Shown here: positions 42,495 to 54,874 of the stretch, piece by piece
Layout: the number at the start of each line of letters is the position of its first letter
Numbering within the stretch: the first letter of the stretch is position 1
NCBI RefSeq assembly: GCF_018885265.1
Contig: NZ_CP076538.1
Span: forward strand, 1,958,001 to 2,022,000
DNA: 64,000 bases
Reading direction: 5' to 3'
DNA from: Amycolatopsis aidingensis
Lineage (GTDB): Bacteria > Actinomycetota > Actinomycetes > Mycobacteriales > Pseudonocardiaceae
Made by a program: the position numbers and the translations under genes
The notes under the pieces: model-generated
The model's database searches: none
The model's input: only the letters and a program-made list of their open reading frames with translations
What the model was told of the DNA's origin: nothing

Positions 42495-43621
42495 GCCCGG
42501 CTCGCCATGCGTTCCGCGACGAGTGCGCCCACCGCCTTCGTGGCCACGTCGAACGTGGTGCGCTCGCCGAGTTCGGCCAGCCCCGCCGCGCGATCGCCCA
42601 CACCCACGCACCAGGCCGCGACCGGCCGCTGGTCGTAGGTGTCCTGCACGTCCTTGCCGTAGTCGGCCAGCCTGCGCACCGAGGCCGCGATCCGGCTGTC
42701 CTGCTCCCGGCCACGGAGTGCTTCCTCGAAGGCACCGACAAAGCTGATCGGCTGCGTGTCCCGGACCACCACGAGTACCGCATCGGGCAGGGTCCGGTTG
42801 GCGAAGGTGTTCTGCTTGCCGGACGGCATGCTGGTCACGAACGCCCGCGCGAAGGCCTCCACCGCCCGGCGGGTGACGTCCTCGTTCCCCAGCGTGTCCC
42901 GGAGCCGATCGACATCCACCGTGGCATAGCGGTAGAGGGTGGCGGAGTTGAACTCCACCGTGCCGATCATGCCCGCGCCGGCATCCTCCTCGGAGTCGGC
43001 GCGCTTGTGGTCGTCCACGGCGGTGTAGTAGTCGTACTCGTTGCTGACCTCGTGCACGCTCAGGGCGTGTGCGACCTGCACCGCCGCGTCCACGTTGAGT
43101 TCCGTGTCATCGGCCACCATCCGGCCGAACAGCGCGACATCCACCGACTGCTGCCGGTCGGCACGTGCCTTCGCCTCCTTCTTGTCAATGGTCAACTTTC
43201 CTTCCGCGGCAGCCGCGGACACGGCCAGTTCGGCAAGGCTCGCGACCTGGGCGTGGCTCAGGAACAGCAGGTACCCGGACTCCTCCGGAGCCTCCTTCTT
43301 CCTGGCGGCCTTCAGCTTGATGCCCGCGGCTTCGAGTGTGGCCTTGGCAAGCTCTGCGGCCCGATCCTTGAGCCCGGGCTCCTGACGAGTGATCTCGTCG
43401 GCAAGCAGCTCCACGACCCGCCGGGTTCGTACACCGAGCTCGGAGGTGTCCAGCATGGAGTCGAATGCGTCGCGAGTCGACCGTTTCCAGGCCTGGCTGG
43501 ACACCCGCGCCCGGCGGGTGCCACCGTAGACAGCCGTCTTGGGGCTCCCGGTGTCGTCGCGGTTGATGTTGCTCGGCGGCACGGTCTGGATGATGTGGAT
43601 GTCCACAATGGTTCGTGACAA
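42491..43621 (-). CDS. cas7e: Cascade backbone subunit Cas7e (Cse4)
   Basis: The 376-residue protein starts with SRTIVDIHIIQTVPPSNINR, DDTGSPKTAVYGGTRRARVS and SSQAWKR, the conserved Cse4 N-terminus, and later has ALSVHEVSNEYDYYTAVDD. Six copies line the crRNA. The only start giving the right length is a TTG at 43621; a GTG five codons later is the alternative. It starts 7 bp after cse2. Confidence 0.95.
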   Translation of the reverse strand: MSRTIVDIHIIQTVPPSNINRDDTGSPKTAVYGGTRRARVSSQAWKRSTRDAFDSMLDTSELGVRTRRVVELLADEITRQEPGLKDRAAELAKATLEAAGIKLKAARKKEAPEESGYLLFLSHAQVASLAELAVSAAAAEGKLTIDKKEAKARADRQQSVDVALFGRMVADDTELNVDAAVQVAHALSVHEVSNEYDYYTAVDDHKRADSEEDAGAGMIGTVEFNSATLYRYATVDVDRLRDTLGNEDVTRRAVEAFARAFVTSMPSGKQNTFANRTLPDAVLVVVRDTQPISFVGAFEEALRGREQDSRIAASVRRLADYGKDVQDTYDQRPVAAWCVGVGDRAAGLAELGERTTFDVATKAVGALVAERMASRA

Positions 43622-43628
43622 GGGTGAC

Positions 43629-44275
43629 TCAGCCTTCCTGCTCTTGCTCCTGCTCTGGTTTCTGGTGCGCGAAGAACTCGCGGCCCCAGACCAGCCGCAC
43701 CTGTTCGGGTCCCCCGGGTTGCTGCCATCGCATCAGCTGGCGCGCGAGCCGCCCGTAGTCCAGTGGAATGCGCTGCCCGCGCAGCTGTTGAACCAGCCCG
43801 CGGGCATGATGGGCGAGTTCGCCGATGTCCGCGGAGGTACCGAGCGCCTGGAACCGGCGCAGCACCGGATGCGGCCTTTCGCCAAGGTCGCCGGGGATCA
43901 GCCTGCGCGCTGCCCGCCCGAGCCCGAACTGACCACCGTCCCGGTGCATCCGCTCGGTCAATGCCTGCTGATGTATCGCGTAGAGGGTCAAGGCGAGATG
44001 GGCGGCCGTCTCGGCATGGGTGGGTGAGTTAGGTGCGCCGGGCCAGGTGAGCTCGGGCCCCAGGGTGTACTCCAGAACGTCGGGAACGCTGCCCGGTTCC
44101 TTACCCGCCGCCCGGCGTAACCGGGCGAGCGCCGCGACGCTCTCGGAACGGTTTGCGATCACCCCGTGTTGCAGCTTGCGGATACGCCCGGCGACGAACT
44201 CGGCGACCTGGTCGGCGGTCGGCAGCGCATCTGTGCGGGTCACAGGTTCGGACATCGGTGCTCCAGGTATCGGGG

Positions 44276-44279
<4 letters not shown>
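43629..44279 (-). CDS. cse2: Cascade small subunit Cse2 (Cas11e)
   Basis: The 216-residue helical protein has VAEFVAGRIRKLQHGVIA, ALARLRRAAGKEPGSVPDVL and QRIPLDYGRLARQLMRWQ, the Cse2 helices that stabilise target DNA in Cascade. The acidic tail EQEQEQEG is unusual but harmless. ATG 44279 overlaps the cse1 stop (ATGA); MSEPV nine codons later is an alternative start. Confidence 0.93.
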
Positions 44280-49021
<4,742 letters not shown>

Positions 49022-49232
49022 GTGCTCCCCGCGCACGCGGGGATGGTCCCACCTCGGCTCGGGCGAGGGGCGACGATGCCTGGTGCTCCCCGCGCACGCG
49101 GGGATGGTCCTCGCACGGTTGAGCGGATGTACGACGCTGCGTTGTGCTCCCCGCGCACGCGGGGATGGTCCGGCCGGTGAGGTGATCGGCGCGGTCATGG
49201 ACGAGTGCTCCCGTGCACGCGAGGCCGAGGCG
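49022..49232 (+). CRISPR. CRISPR array 2, type I-E, 3 full repeats plus a degenerate end
   Basis: Repeats start at 49022, 49083 and 49144 (61-bp period) and read GTGCTCCCCGC - gcac - GCGGGGATGGTCC. A fourth copy at 49205 is degenerate (GTGCTCCCGTGCACGCGAGG..), marking the trailer end. The leader is on the left, next to the cas promoter. Three spacers of 33 nt. Confidence 0.95.
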
Positions 49233-49322
49233 TAGCCAGCCGGCTCGCGGGCGGCCTAAACTTGCACCGCAAGAGTGAAGCAGAAACAGTGTTTCGGTTT
49301 CTATCGTCCCAGGTCAATTAGT
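49233..49322 (+). promoter_or_regulatory. leader of CRISPR array 3
   Basis: The 67 bp from CTAAACTTGC (49256) to the first repeat are shared almost base for base with the leaders of arrays 4 (53396-53462) and 5 (54808-54874). They contain AGAGTGAAGCAGAAAC, the palindrome GAAAC-AGT-GTTTC, and TATCGTCCCAGGTCAATTAG. Cas1-Cas2 integration should occur at the right end. Confidence 0.8.
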
Positions 49323-49838
49323 GTGCTCCCCGCATGCGCGGGGATGGTCCCGGCCACACCGTGGCGGATGCCCTGTCCTGGCGGTGCTCCCCGCATGCGC
49401 GGGGATGGTCCCATCACCCGAACGCACTAAGTCAGCCCGACCGGGTGCTCCCCGCATGCGCGGGGATGGTCCCGGCGTGCTCGGCGCGCTGTGCGGCCAG
49501 GGCAAGTGCTCCCCGCATGCGCGGGGATGGTCCCTTCCCCGCGGGCTCCTCGGCCCGCCGCCAGCCGTGCTCCCCGTATGCGCGGGGATGGTCCCAACTG
49601 TCCACATACGCCGACTCCACAGGCATGGTGCTCCCCGCATGCGCGGGGATGGTCCCGTGATCCCACCAGCGTCGCCGGACGGCTGCGCGTGCTCCCCGCA
49701 TGCGCGGGGATGGTCCGCGCAGCACGGCCACCGGGTCGTGCCCGCCCGGGTGCTCCCCGCATGCGCGGGGATGGTCCCATGCAACGGCGCAGGAGTAGTC
49801 CATACCGGCAGTGCTCCCCGCATGCGCGGGGATGGCCC
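49323..49838 (+). CRISPR. CRISPR array 3, type I-E, 9 repeats
   Basis: Repeats start at 49323, 49384, 49445, 49506, 49567, 49628, 49689, 49750 and 49811, all 61 bp apart. They read GTGCTCCCCGC - atgc - GCGGGGATGGTCC. The 49567 copy has GTATGCG, and the last ends GATGGCCC. Eight 33-nt spacers. The array is followed 10 bp later by the end of the AbiEi-like gene rather than by a normal degenerate trailer. Confidence 0.96.
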
Positions 49839-49848
49839 CGCCGCGGCA

Positions 49849-50898
49849 TCAGGAGTCCTCGTCGGAGTTGTGCTGGTCGCGTCGCTGGTCCGGCCTGTCG
49901 TCGCCGACGGCGTCACCCGAGTTCGTTGGGACGACGCCCAGGCCGTACTCCCGCTCGACGGCCTGGGCAAGGTTGTGGTTGAGTTCCCGGATCTGTCTTG
50001 TCAGCGGGCTGTCCGTGAGCGCCTTCATGATCTCCGCCCCTTGAACGGTCTCGAGGAGGTCCTGGAATTCGCTGGTGACCAGTTTGGTGGATGAAGGGCT
50101 CGCCGCGAGCTTCGCCAGGAGGCGCTGCAGCTCCGTACCTCTGACGGCAGCTGTCGACCCTGCTGCGAGCTGGGCAAGAGCGGTGAGGCGCGCAGGTGAC
50201 AGCATCGGCGCGGCGGGGTTCATCGGACGTCGTGTGAGCTGGCCGGGGGTCGTATCGATCGTGGCGAGGAGGTGTTCGAGGAGTCGCCTGCCGTCCCGAG
50301 TCTTGAGCCCGTAGCGGCGGGCGTACGGCCCGATTTCGACCGAGAGCTCGTCCAAGTCGAGCCGGTCGCTTTCCGTGCCGTCTCGAATGACCTGTGCGAT
50401 GCGGCTGGCGTCGGTGTGTTGGGCAAGCAGGTCCAGGACGGTCCTGCGTGCGCTGGTGACGGGCAGGCCATCGATGAGAACCACATCGTCGTCGGTGAGC
50501 TTCTCGTCGCGGTGCAGCTTCACTGCGGGATCGCGCGTGGTGCGTCGGCGGGGCACCGTCAGCTCGACGGTATCGGCGACGAGGTCACCCACATCGTGCG
50601 CGATGGTTGCGGAAGCGTGGGAGAGCACGCCGCCGTCCGGATCTAGCTTTGGGCGTTCCCATGCTGGTACCGACGGGTTCAGCCACAGCCACACGGCCTG
50701 TTCCTCGCGCAGGCGGGATTCCGGTGCCGCATCCAGGGCATAGACGCCGCGCCGGACCGACTGAAGGTGGCCAGCGTCCGCCAGGCGGGTCAGGGTCACG
50801 GTGTCCACGCCCGCCCGGACGGCTTGAGCCGTCGTTACCAGTCCCCACTGCTGTGCCGTGTACTCGGCAAGCAGCGCAAGTGCTCCCATCCTGTCCAT
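49849..50898 (-). CDS. AbiEi-like type IV antitoxin domain protein
   Basis: The 349-residue protein begins with a winged-helix AbiEi antitoxin domain (LAEYTAQQWGLVTTAQAVRA, TLTRLADAGHLQSVRRGVYAL) followed by VLSHASATIAHDVGDLVADTVELTVP and VIDGLPVTSARRTVLDLL, all conserved in AbiEi transcriptional repressors. No AbiEii nucleotidyltransferase toxin gene is next to it, so it is an orphan antitoxin or a stand-alone regulator. ATG 50898 is chosen over 50889. It faces array 3 and is preceded by a dyad at 50931-50946. Confidence 0.85.
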   Translation of the reverse strand: MDRMGALALLAEYTAQQWGLVTTAQAVRAGVDTVTLTRLADAGHLQSVRRGVYALDAAPESRLREEQAVWLWLNPSVPAWERPKLDPDGGVLSHASATIAHDVGDLVADTVELTVPRRRTTRDPAVKLHRDEKLTDDDVVLIDGLPVTSARRTVLDLLAQHTDASRIAQVIRDGTESDRLDLDELSVEIGPYARRYGLKTRDGRRLLEHLLATIDTTPGQLTRRPMNPAAPMLSPARLTALAQLAAGSTAAVRGTELQRLLAKLAASPSSTKLVTSEFQDLLETVQGAEIMKALTDSPLTRQIRELNHNLAQAVEREYGLGVVPTNSGDAVGDDRPDQRRDQHNSDEDS

Positions 50899-50930
50899 AC
50901 AGCAAACGCTACCATCTAACACAGCAATTA

Positions 50931-50946
50931 CTACATTTAGATGTAG
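50931..50946. promoter_or_regulatory. dyad upstream of the AbiEi-like gene
   Basis: CTACAT-TTAG-ATGTAG is a perfect 6-4-6 inverted repeat in an AT-rich stretch 33 bp before the AbiEi-like start codon. AbiEi proteins bind inverted repeats in their own promoters. The site is a likely autoregulatory operator. Confidence 0.55.
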
Positions 50947-50994
50947 TGAACGCTGCGTATTTAAGTAGTAAGTGCTGCGCACTCCGAGTTGGAG

Positions 50995-51022
50995 GTGCTT
51001 TCCGCATGCGTGGGGTTGCTTG
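50995..51022 (+). repeat. isolated degenerate CRISPR repeat
   Basis: GTGCTTTCCGCATGCGTGGG and the following eight bases align with the array 3 repeat (atgc loop) over 28 nt with about eight mismatches. It lies alone, about 1.15 kb past array 3 and on the far side of the AbiEi-like gene. No second repeat 61 bp further on is evident. The rest of 50899-51260 contains no gene I can support. Confidence 0.6.
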
Positions 51023-51260
51023 TCGGCGGCACTGCTCACCGACGTCGAACTGCGGTTGGCGGGAATTCGGAGCCCCGGGCGGCTCGGTCCTGGCAAGGAT
51101 GAGGGGAGTCGCCCGGGGCTTGCCGTTCCGGTGGGCCAGCAACGGGACGGCACCCCACGTGGGGGTTGGGGTGGGCTCCGGCGCGGGAGTGAAGGAGGAC
51201 GCGCCGGAGCCCGTGCTGCCGGTACCGAGGGAAGCGGGGACCGGCAGCAGACCGGAGAAT

Positions 51261-51437
51261 TCAGCAGGTGTTCCACCATCCGGATGCCAGTGTCACGACC
51301 ATGAACAGCGACAGGGCCACGGCGGTGGTGGCCAGCGCGAGTACCGCTCGTCGCTCTCCGCGTCCTAACACTGCGCGGTCCGGGCCGACCGGCGGGCGCG
51401 TCGGGCCTCGGTTTCGCTCTCGTGTACCTGTTCGCAT
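51261..51437 (-). CDS. possible small membrane protein
   Basis: The 58-codon frame codes a charged N-terminus (MRTGTRERNRG..) and one hydrophobic segment RAVLALATTAVALSLFMVVT near the C-terminus. It overlaps the end of the small Cys-protein frame by 73 nt and lacks a clear ribosome site. It may be the last gene of the XRE-linked operon. Confidence is low. Confidence 0.35.
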   Translation of the reverse strand: MRTGTRERNRGPTRPPVGPDRAVLGRGERRAVLALATTAVALSLFMVVTLASGWWNTC

Positions 51438-51583
51438 TGGGTGGCGTGGCCGGAGGTTGGGTAGGTGGTCTGGCAGTACCAGCACCTGCGCGCTTCCCGT
51501 GTGAGCCGTGGCCACTGCCGCGCCTCCGCTTCCGGCACACGCAACTGCATGAACTGCGGTGGCGGTGGGTGGTGGCGTGTCAT
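51365..51583 (-). CDS. small Cys/His-containing protein
   Basis: The 72-residue protein (MTRHHPPPPQFMQLRVPEAE..) has CWYCQTTYPTSGHATQC, a possible C-x2-C..H..C zinc site, and a charged C-terminus. Its ATG overlaps the stop of the preceding small gene (ATGA), supporting real translation. I do not know a family. It belongs to the operon below the XRE regulator. Confidence 0.55.
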   Translation of the reverse strand: MTRHHPPPPQFMQLRVPEAEARQWPRLTREARRCWYCQTTYPTSGHATQCEQVHESETEARRARRSARTAQC

Positions 51584-51849
51584 GGGGTGGTCCCTTGCCA
51601 TCCGCCCCAGCCACGACGCACTGGTGGTTTCGTGGCCAGTTCGGCCTGCCGCCGCTGGTGGTGGGCCACGCACTCCGCGCATTTCGGTGGGTCCTCGGCC
51701 AGCAGGTCGGTATACACGATCCGTTGGTTGAGGCACGCGATGATCGCCCGGAACCCACCGTTCTCCCACCCACGGGAGTAACCGGTGATGTAGTGCAGCT
51801 CGCCCTGCCAGGCGAGCCACCCACCAGGAAGCCAGTCGCCGTCCGTCAC
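51580..51849 (-). CDS. small conserved-looking hypothetical protein with CxxC
   Basis: The 89-residue protein begins MTDGDWLPGGWLAWQGELHY, includes a Trp/Tyr-rich first half and PPKCAECVAHHQRR. It starts with GTG 51849, 62 bp after the XRE gene, and is coupled to the next small gene. Function is unknown. The arrangement (large XRE regulator followed by tiny proteins) recalls actinomycete regulator/small-partner pairs. Confidence 0.6.
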   Translation of the reverse strand: MTDGDWLPGGWLAWQGELHYITGYSRGWENGGFRAIIACLNQRIVYTDLLAEDPPKCAECVAHHQRRQAELATKPPVRRGWGGWQGTTP

Positions 51850-51911
51850 GACACGGACGCTAAGAGCGATACCTCAACGATTGTGCGCTGGTTGCGCACA
51901 CGGTCCCGGAT

Positions 51912-53117
51912 TCACCCGGATGGGGCTACACCCATCCGCCACGCCAGGCCACGCAGCTCACGACCGCCAGCGTCGCGTCGCGCCTGCCGGAGTAGGTCGG
52001 CGACGGTTTCGCGTACGAAGACGTTGTTCCGGATTCGCTGAGGCGCCACCTTCTCGGCTCGCATGAGCGCGGCCACGCCCTGGTCACGGGTCTTGCGGTC
52101 CGCGACTAGCGCGCGGCCGAGGTCGGCCCAGAACATGCCTTGCCGTGCCTTCGCCGGAAGGGCCTCCGGCCGCACTCCGCGCGCCAACTCGGCGACCTTC
52201 GGCCCCTCATCGAGTTCCGTGGCGAGGCTGACCCGCCACACACCCACGTTGTCCGGGCCGAAGTGGAGAAACCCGAAGTTCTCGCGCTCAGCAGGGAGTC
52301 TTTCCGCCAACACGGCGGCCTCGTCCAGGTGCTGCGCACTGGTTTCAGCATCGCCCTCCGTTGCTGCCGCGAGCGCGGCATTCAGATGGAGCATCCCGGC
52401 AGCCTGCGACACATTCGCGTCGTCAAGCTTGGTGAGTTGGTCGATGGCCCGCACGCTCGTGGTGTATTGGTGCTGGCGCCCGTGGCTACCTGTCGCGTGG
52501 CCGCGCAACCATGCCGAGAACCCGAGCCAGTCGGGCGTGTCCAGTTCTTGCGCACACTGTTCGGCCTGCCGCGCGGCGACGACCGGGAAACCCCGGAGGC
52601 CAAGGTTCTTCGTGAGCACGGCCGCCGAGTGGTACGTGTGGATCAGCCCGACCAGGACCGCGCGCCGGTGCTCCGGCTGCTGGCAATAAGCCGCGTGCAG
52701 ATGGGTCAGGAGTTCGGGTACCAGTTCGCCTTGACGGGCGTAGTCGGCCTCCACCCGTAGCACGGTGTTCAGATGCTCGACCTTCTCGGCCAGTTGCGGC
52801 CAAGGTGCCGCCTGGATACCCGGGTCAAGGCCCAGGTCCAACGACGACAGGGCAACTTCGACATGGCGTAAAGCGGCATGCGCGTCGTTGTCCGCAGCTT
52901 GGCTCGGGGCGTACGGTGCGCCGGTTAGCTCGGTCGGGGCGACGCGGAGCGTGTTCGCCAGGTTTTCGAGTACACGCCGGTTGTTGATCGGCTTCTCGCC
53001 ACGCTCCAGTTCGCCCAGATAGCCGTAGGATAGACCGGATAACTCTGCTGTGGCACGGAGCGTGAGTTGTCGCCATGAGCGGATTTCCCGCAAGCGACGA
53101 CCAAGGTCTGAATCCAT
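51912..53117 (-). CDS. XRE-family regulator with long C-terminal helical domain
   Basis: The 401-residue protein has an N-terminal XRE HTH (LGRRLREIRSWRQLTLRAT, SGLSYGYLGELERGEKPIN, ENLANTLRV) and a ~320-residue helical repeat (TPR-like) domain. Such proteins are common in actinomycetes and often sit next to small partner genes. ATG 53117 is preferred; GTG 53126 is an alternative. It lies in the interval between arrays 3 and 4. Its target is unknown. Confidence 0.85.
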   Translation of the reverse strand: MDSDLGRRLREIRSWRQLTLRATAELSGLSYGYLGELERGEKPINNRRVLENLANTLRVAPTELTGAPYAPSQAADNDAHAALRHVEVALSSLDLGLDPGIQAAPWPQLAEKVEHLNTVLRVEADYARQGELVPELLTHLHAAYCQQPEHRRAVLVGLIHTYHSAAVLTKNLGLRGFPVVAARQAEQCAQELDTPDWLGFSAWLRGHATGSHGRQHQYTTSVRAIDQLTKLDDANVSQAAGMLHLNAALAAATEGDAETSAQHLDEAAVLAERLPAERENFGFLHFGPDNVGVWRVSLATELDEGPKVAELARGVRPEALPAKARQGMFWADLGRALVADRKTRDQGVAALMRAEKVAPQRIRNNVFVRETVADLLRQARRDAGGRELRGLAWRMGVAPSG

Positions 53118-53462
53118 CGCAGACACCTACCTCGCAGAGTAGACCTTTTCGCGTGCCCCCGGCCCGTCGACTGGGGCTTCCGTCCGCGAAGAGGCGCACC
53201 ACCAGGGTAGTCACTACCTGACCGGGTGAACATGACCGAGGGGTCCATGTGTATGCGACTCAGCTCGTCGGCCGTTCCCGGTGTCACCGCGATACTCCGG
53301 CGTGGTCGGCTTCCGCCGATACGGAGCGGAATGCCTCTCGCGTGGGCGGTGTGGTCGTCCCGTGTCGTGCTCAGCCAGGTGCGGGCGGAGAGCCGCTAAA
53401 CTTGCGTCGGAAGAGTGAAGCAGAAACAGCGTTTCGGTTTCTATCGTCCCAGGTCAATTAGT
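53118..53462. promoter_or_regulatory. divergent intergenic region: XRE promoter and leader of array 4
   Basis: The first ~270 bp hold the XRE promoter and nothing else I can support. From 53369 the sequence resembles the end of an older array trailer (GTGCTCAGCCAGGTGCGGGC). From 53396 it is the 67-bp leader block of array 4, with GAAAC-AGC-GTTTC in place of the AGT centre. Confidence 0.65.
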
Positions 53463-53920
53463 GTGCTCCCCGCACGCGCGGGGATGGTCCCCCGTACCTG
53501 TCGCTAACGGCGCGCACGACGGGGTGCTCCCCGCACGCGCGGGGATGGTCCCGCCGATATGGACAAGAGCCGGGTTGAACTCAAGTGCTCCCCGCACGCG
53601 CGGGGATGGTCCTAACCCTCTTCCTAGGGACCGACCACGAAAGCTGGAGTGCTCCCCGCACGCGCGGGGATGGTCCCTCGCCGCTGACCTCGGGAAGGCG
53701 GGGGCGAAGGTGCTCCCCGCACGCGCGGGGATGGTCCCGGCGCCGGTACGAACACGAGCTGCGGCGCCGTGTGCTCCCCGCACGCGCGGGGATGGTCCGG
53801 AAGGCGAATGGGACGGCCCGGCGAACGAAAAGTGCTCCCCGCACGCGCGGGGATGGTCCGTAGTTCCCCGTGTTGGTCCCGACGACGGTGCCGTGCTCCC
53901 CGCACGCGCGGGGATGGTCC
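53463..53920 (+). CRISPR. CRISPR array 4, type I-E, 8 repeats
   Basis: Repeats start at 53463, 53524, 53585, 53649, 53710, 53771, 53832 and 53893 and read GTGCTCCCCGC - acgc - GCGGGGATGGTCC. Spacers are 33 nt except the third (53613-53648), which is 36 nt. The last copy is not degenerate, so the array seems cut off at its trailer side, next to the Phd/RelE module. Confidence 0.96.
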
Positions 53921-54070
53921 GAGCCTGGTCTGGAGCACACGCTGAGCGTCAGCAAGCACTACAACGACGTGATGCTTCACGAGCAGTAGTACTGAGCCGG
54001 GAACGGCCAGCTTCCCGGGTCACGTGTCCGGGAGTCTGGCTGTCCGGGCTTGAACGCTGGCCGGCAGAGC

Positions 54071-54096
54071 TGTACATGATGTACATTAAGTACATG
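54071..54096. promoter_or_regulatory. TGTACA boxes, Phd/YefM operator candidate
   Basis: TGTACA at 54071-54076 and again at 54080-54085, followed by AGTACATG (54089-54096), form overlapping palindromes over the promoter and start of the antitoxin gene. YefM/Phd antitoxins are known to bind TGTACA cores. Autoregulation is likely. Confidence 0.65.
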
Positions 54097-54378
54097 TCTG
54101 CTGCTCATGCCGACGACATGGACGTGAACGTGACCGACGCTCGGGGTCAGCTACCCGAACTGCTCGACACCCAGGTGCGAGACGGCGGCACTGTGTTCCT
54201 GACCCGCTACGGGCGCCGCGTCGGTGCGCTCGTGCCTGCCGACGTGGCGGAGCGTCTGGCGGAGCTTGAGGACGCCTACTGGTCGCAGCGCGCGGCCGCG
54301 GTGCTGGAGAAGGCCGAGCCCACGGTGTCGTGGGATGAAGCCCTGGCATTGCTGGAGGCCGGGGACACCAGCGAGTGA
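54094..54378 (+). CDS. Phd/YefM-family antitoxin
   Basis: The ~94-residue protein has NVTDARGQLPELLDTQVRDG, VFLTRYGRRVGALVPADV and a Glu/Ala-rich C-terminus that would bind the toxin. Start could be ATG 54094 or 54118, since the operator covers the region. It is coupled to a RelE-type toxin gene (GTGA overlap). The module lies between array 4 and a degenerate mini-array. Confidence 0.85.
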   Translation: MSAAHADDMDVNVTDARGQLPELLDTQVRDGGTVFLTRYGRRVGALVPADVAERLAELEDAYWSQRAAAVLEKAEPTVSWDEALALLEAGDTSE

Positions 54379-54638
54379 GCTACCAGATCCGGATCACCCC
54401 TACCGCGTTGAAGGCGTTGCGCAAGCTCGACAAGCCAGTGCGTCGGCGCATCCAAACCGCGATCGACGGGCTCAAGGATGCGCCGCGACCGCCGGGCGTG
54501 ATCGCGCTGCAGGGCGTTCCGGATGCATACCGTATCCGGGCAGGTGACTATCGCATCGTGTACCAGGTGAAAGACGATCAGCTGCTCGTGCTCGTCGTGG
54601 ACCTTGGCCACCGCCGCGAGATCTACAAGAATCTGTGA
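54375..54638 (+). CDS. RelE/ParE-family toxin
   Basis: The 87-residue protein has YQIRITPTALKALRKLDKPV, RIQTAIDGLKDAPRPPG and the RelE core YRIRAGDYRIVYQVKDDQLLV followed by DLGHRREIYKNL (quoted blocks are separate). RelE toxins cut mRNA at the ribosome. Arg and Tyr in the C-terminal strand region are present. The GTG start overlaps the antitoxin stop, as in most modules of this kind. Confidence 0.9.
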   Translation: MSYQIRITPTALKALRKLDKPVRRRIQTAIDGLKDAPRPPGVIALQGVPDAYRIRAGDYRIVYQVKDDQLLVLVVDLGHRREIYKNL

Positions 54639-54695
54639 CCAGCGAATATCCGAAGTCTTGAACCTCCGAACTGCCGAACGTTGGGAGTGGCGTGG

Positions 54696-54776
54696 GTGCT
54701 CCCCGCACGCTGGGATGGTCCGGCCCTGCGCCGTGACTGGCAGCTGTTCGGCGGCACTCCCCGTGCACAGGCCGAG
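54696..54776 (+). repeat. degenerate two-repeat mini-array
   Basis: The first unit (54696-54721) is the arrays 4/5 repeat shortened to 26 nt (ACGCTGGGATGG in place of ACGCGCGGGGATGG). A 32-nt spacer-like segment (54722-54753) follows, then a second strongly altered repeat (54754-54776, GCACTCCCCGTGCACAGG..) that matches the degenerate trailer repeat of array 2. It lies between the toxin gene and the array 5 leader. Confidence 0.75.
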
Positions 54777-54778
54777 TC

Positions 54779-54874
54779 ATAGCAGCCGGATCGTGGGCGG
54801 CAAGGCGCTAGACTTGCGTCGGAAGAGTGAAGTAGAAACAGTGTTTCGGTTTCTATCGTCCCAGGTCAATTAGT
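54779..54874 (+). promoter_or_regulatory. leader of CRISPR array 5
   Basis: After AGCAGCCGGATCGTGGGC, shared with the stretch after array 2, the 67-bp leader block begins at CTAGACTTGC (54808) and contains GAAAC-AGT-GTTTC and TATCGTCCCAGGTCAATTAG. It is nearly identical to the leaders of arrays 3 and 4. Confidence 0.8.

Noticed and set aside
49320..50094. Long plus- and minus-strand open frames across array 3 (and similar ones across arrays 2, 4 and 5) with repeated ARGWS / RMRGDGP / HPRACGEH peptides
   Set aside because: They are translations of the 61-bp CRISPR periodicity, with no start signals or homology.
53249..53461. Plus-strand frame ending at array 4
   Set aside because: Its C-terminal part is a translation of the conserved leader; similar peptides appear wherever the leader is copied.
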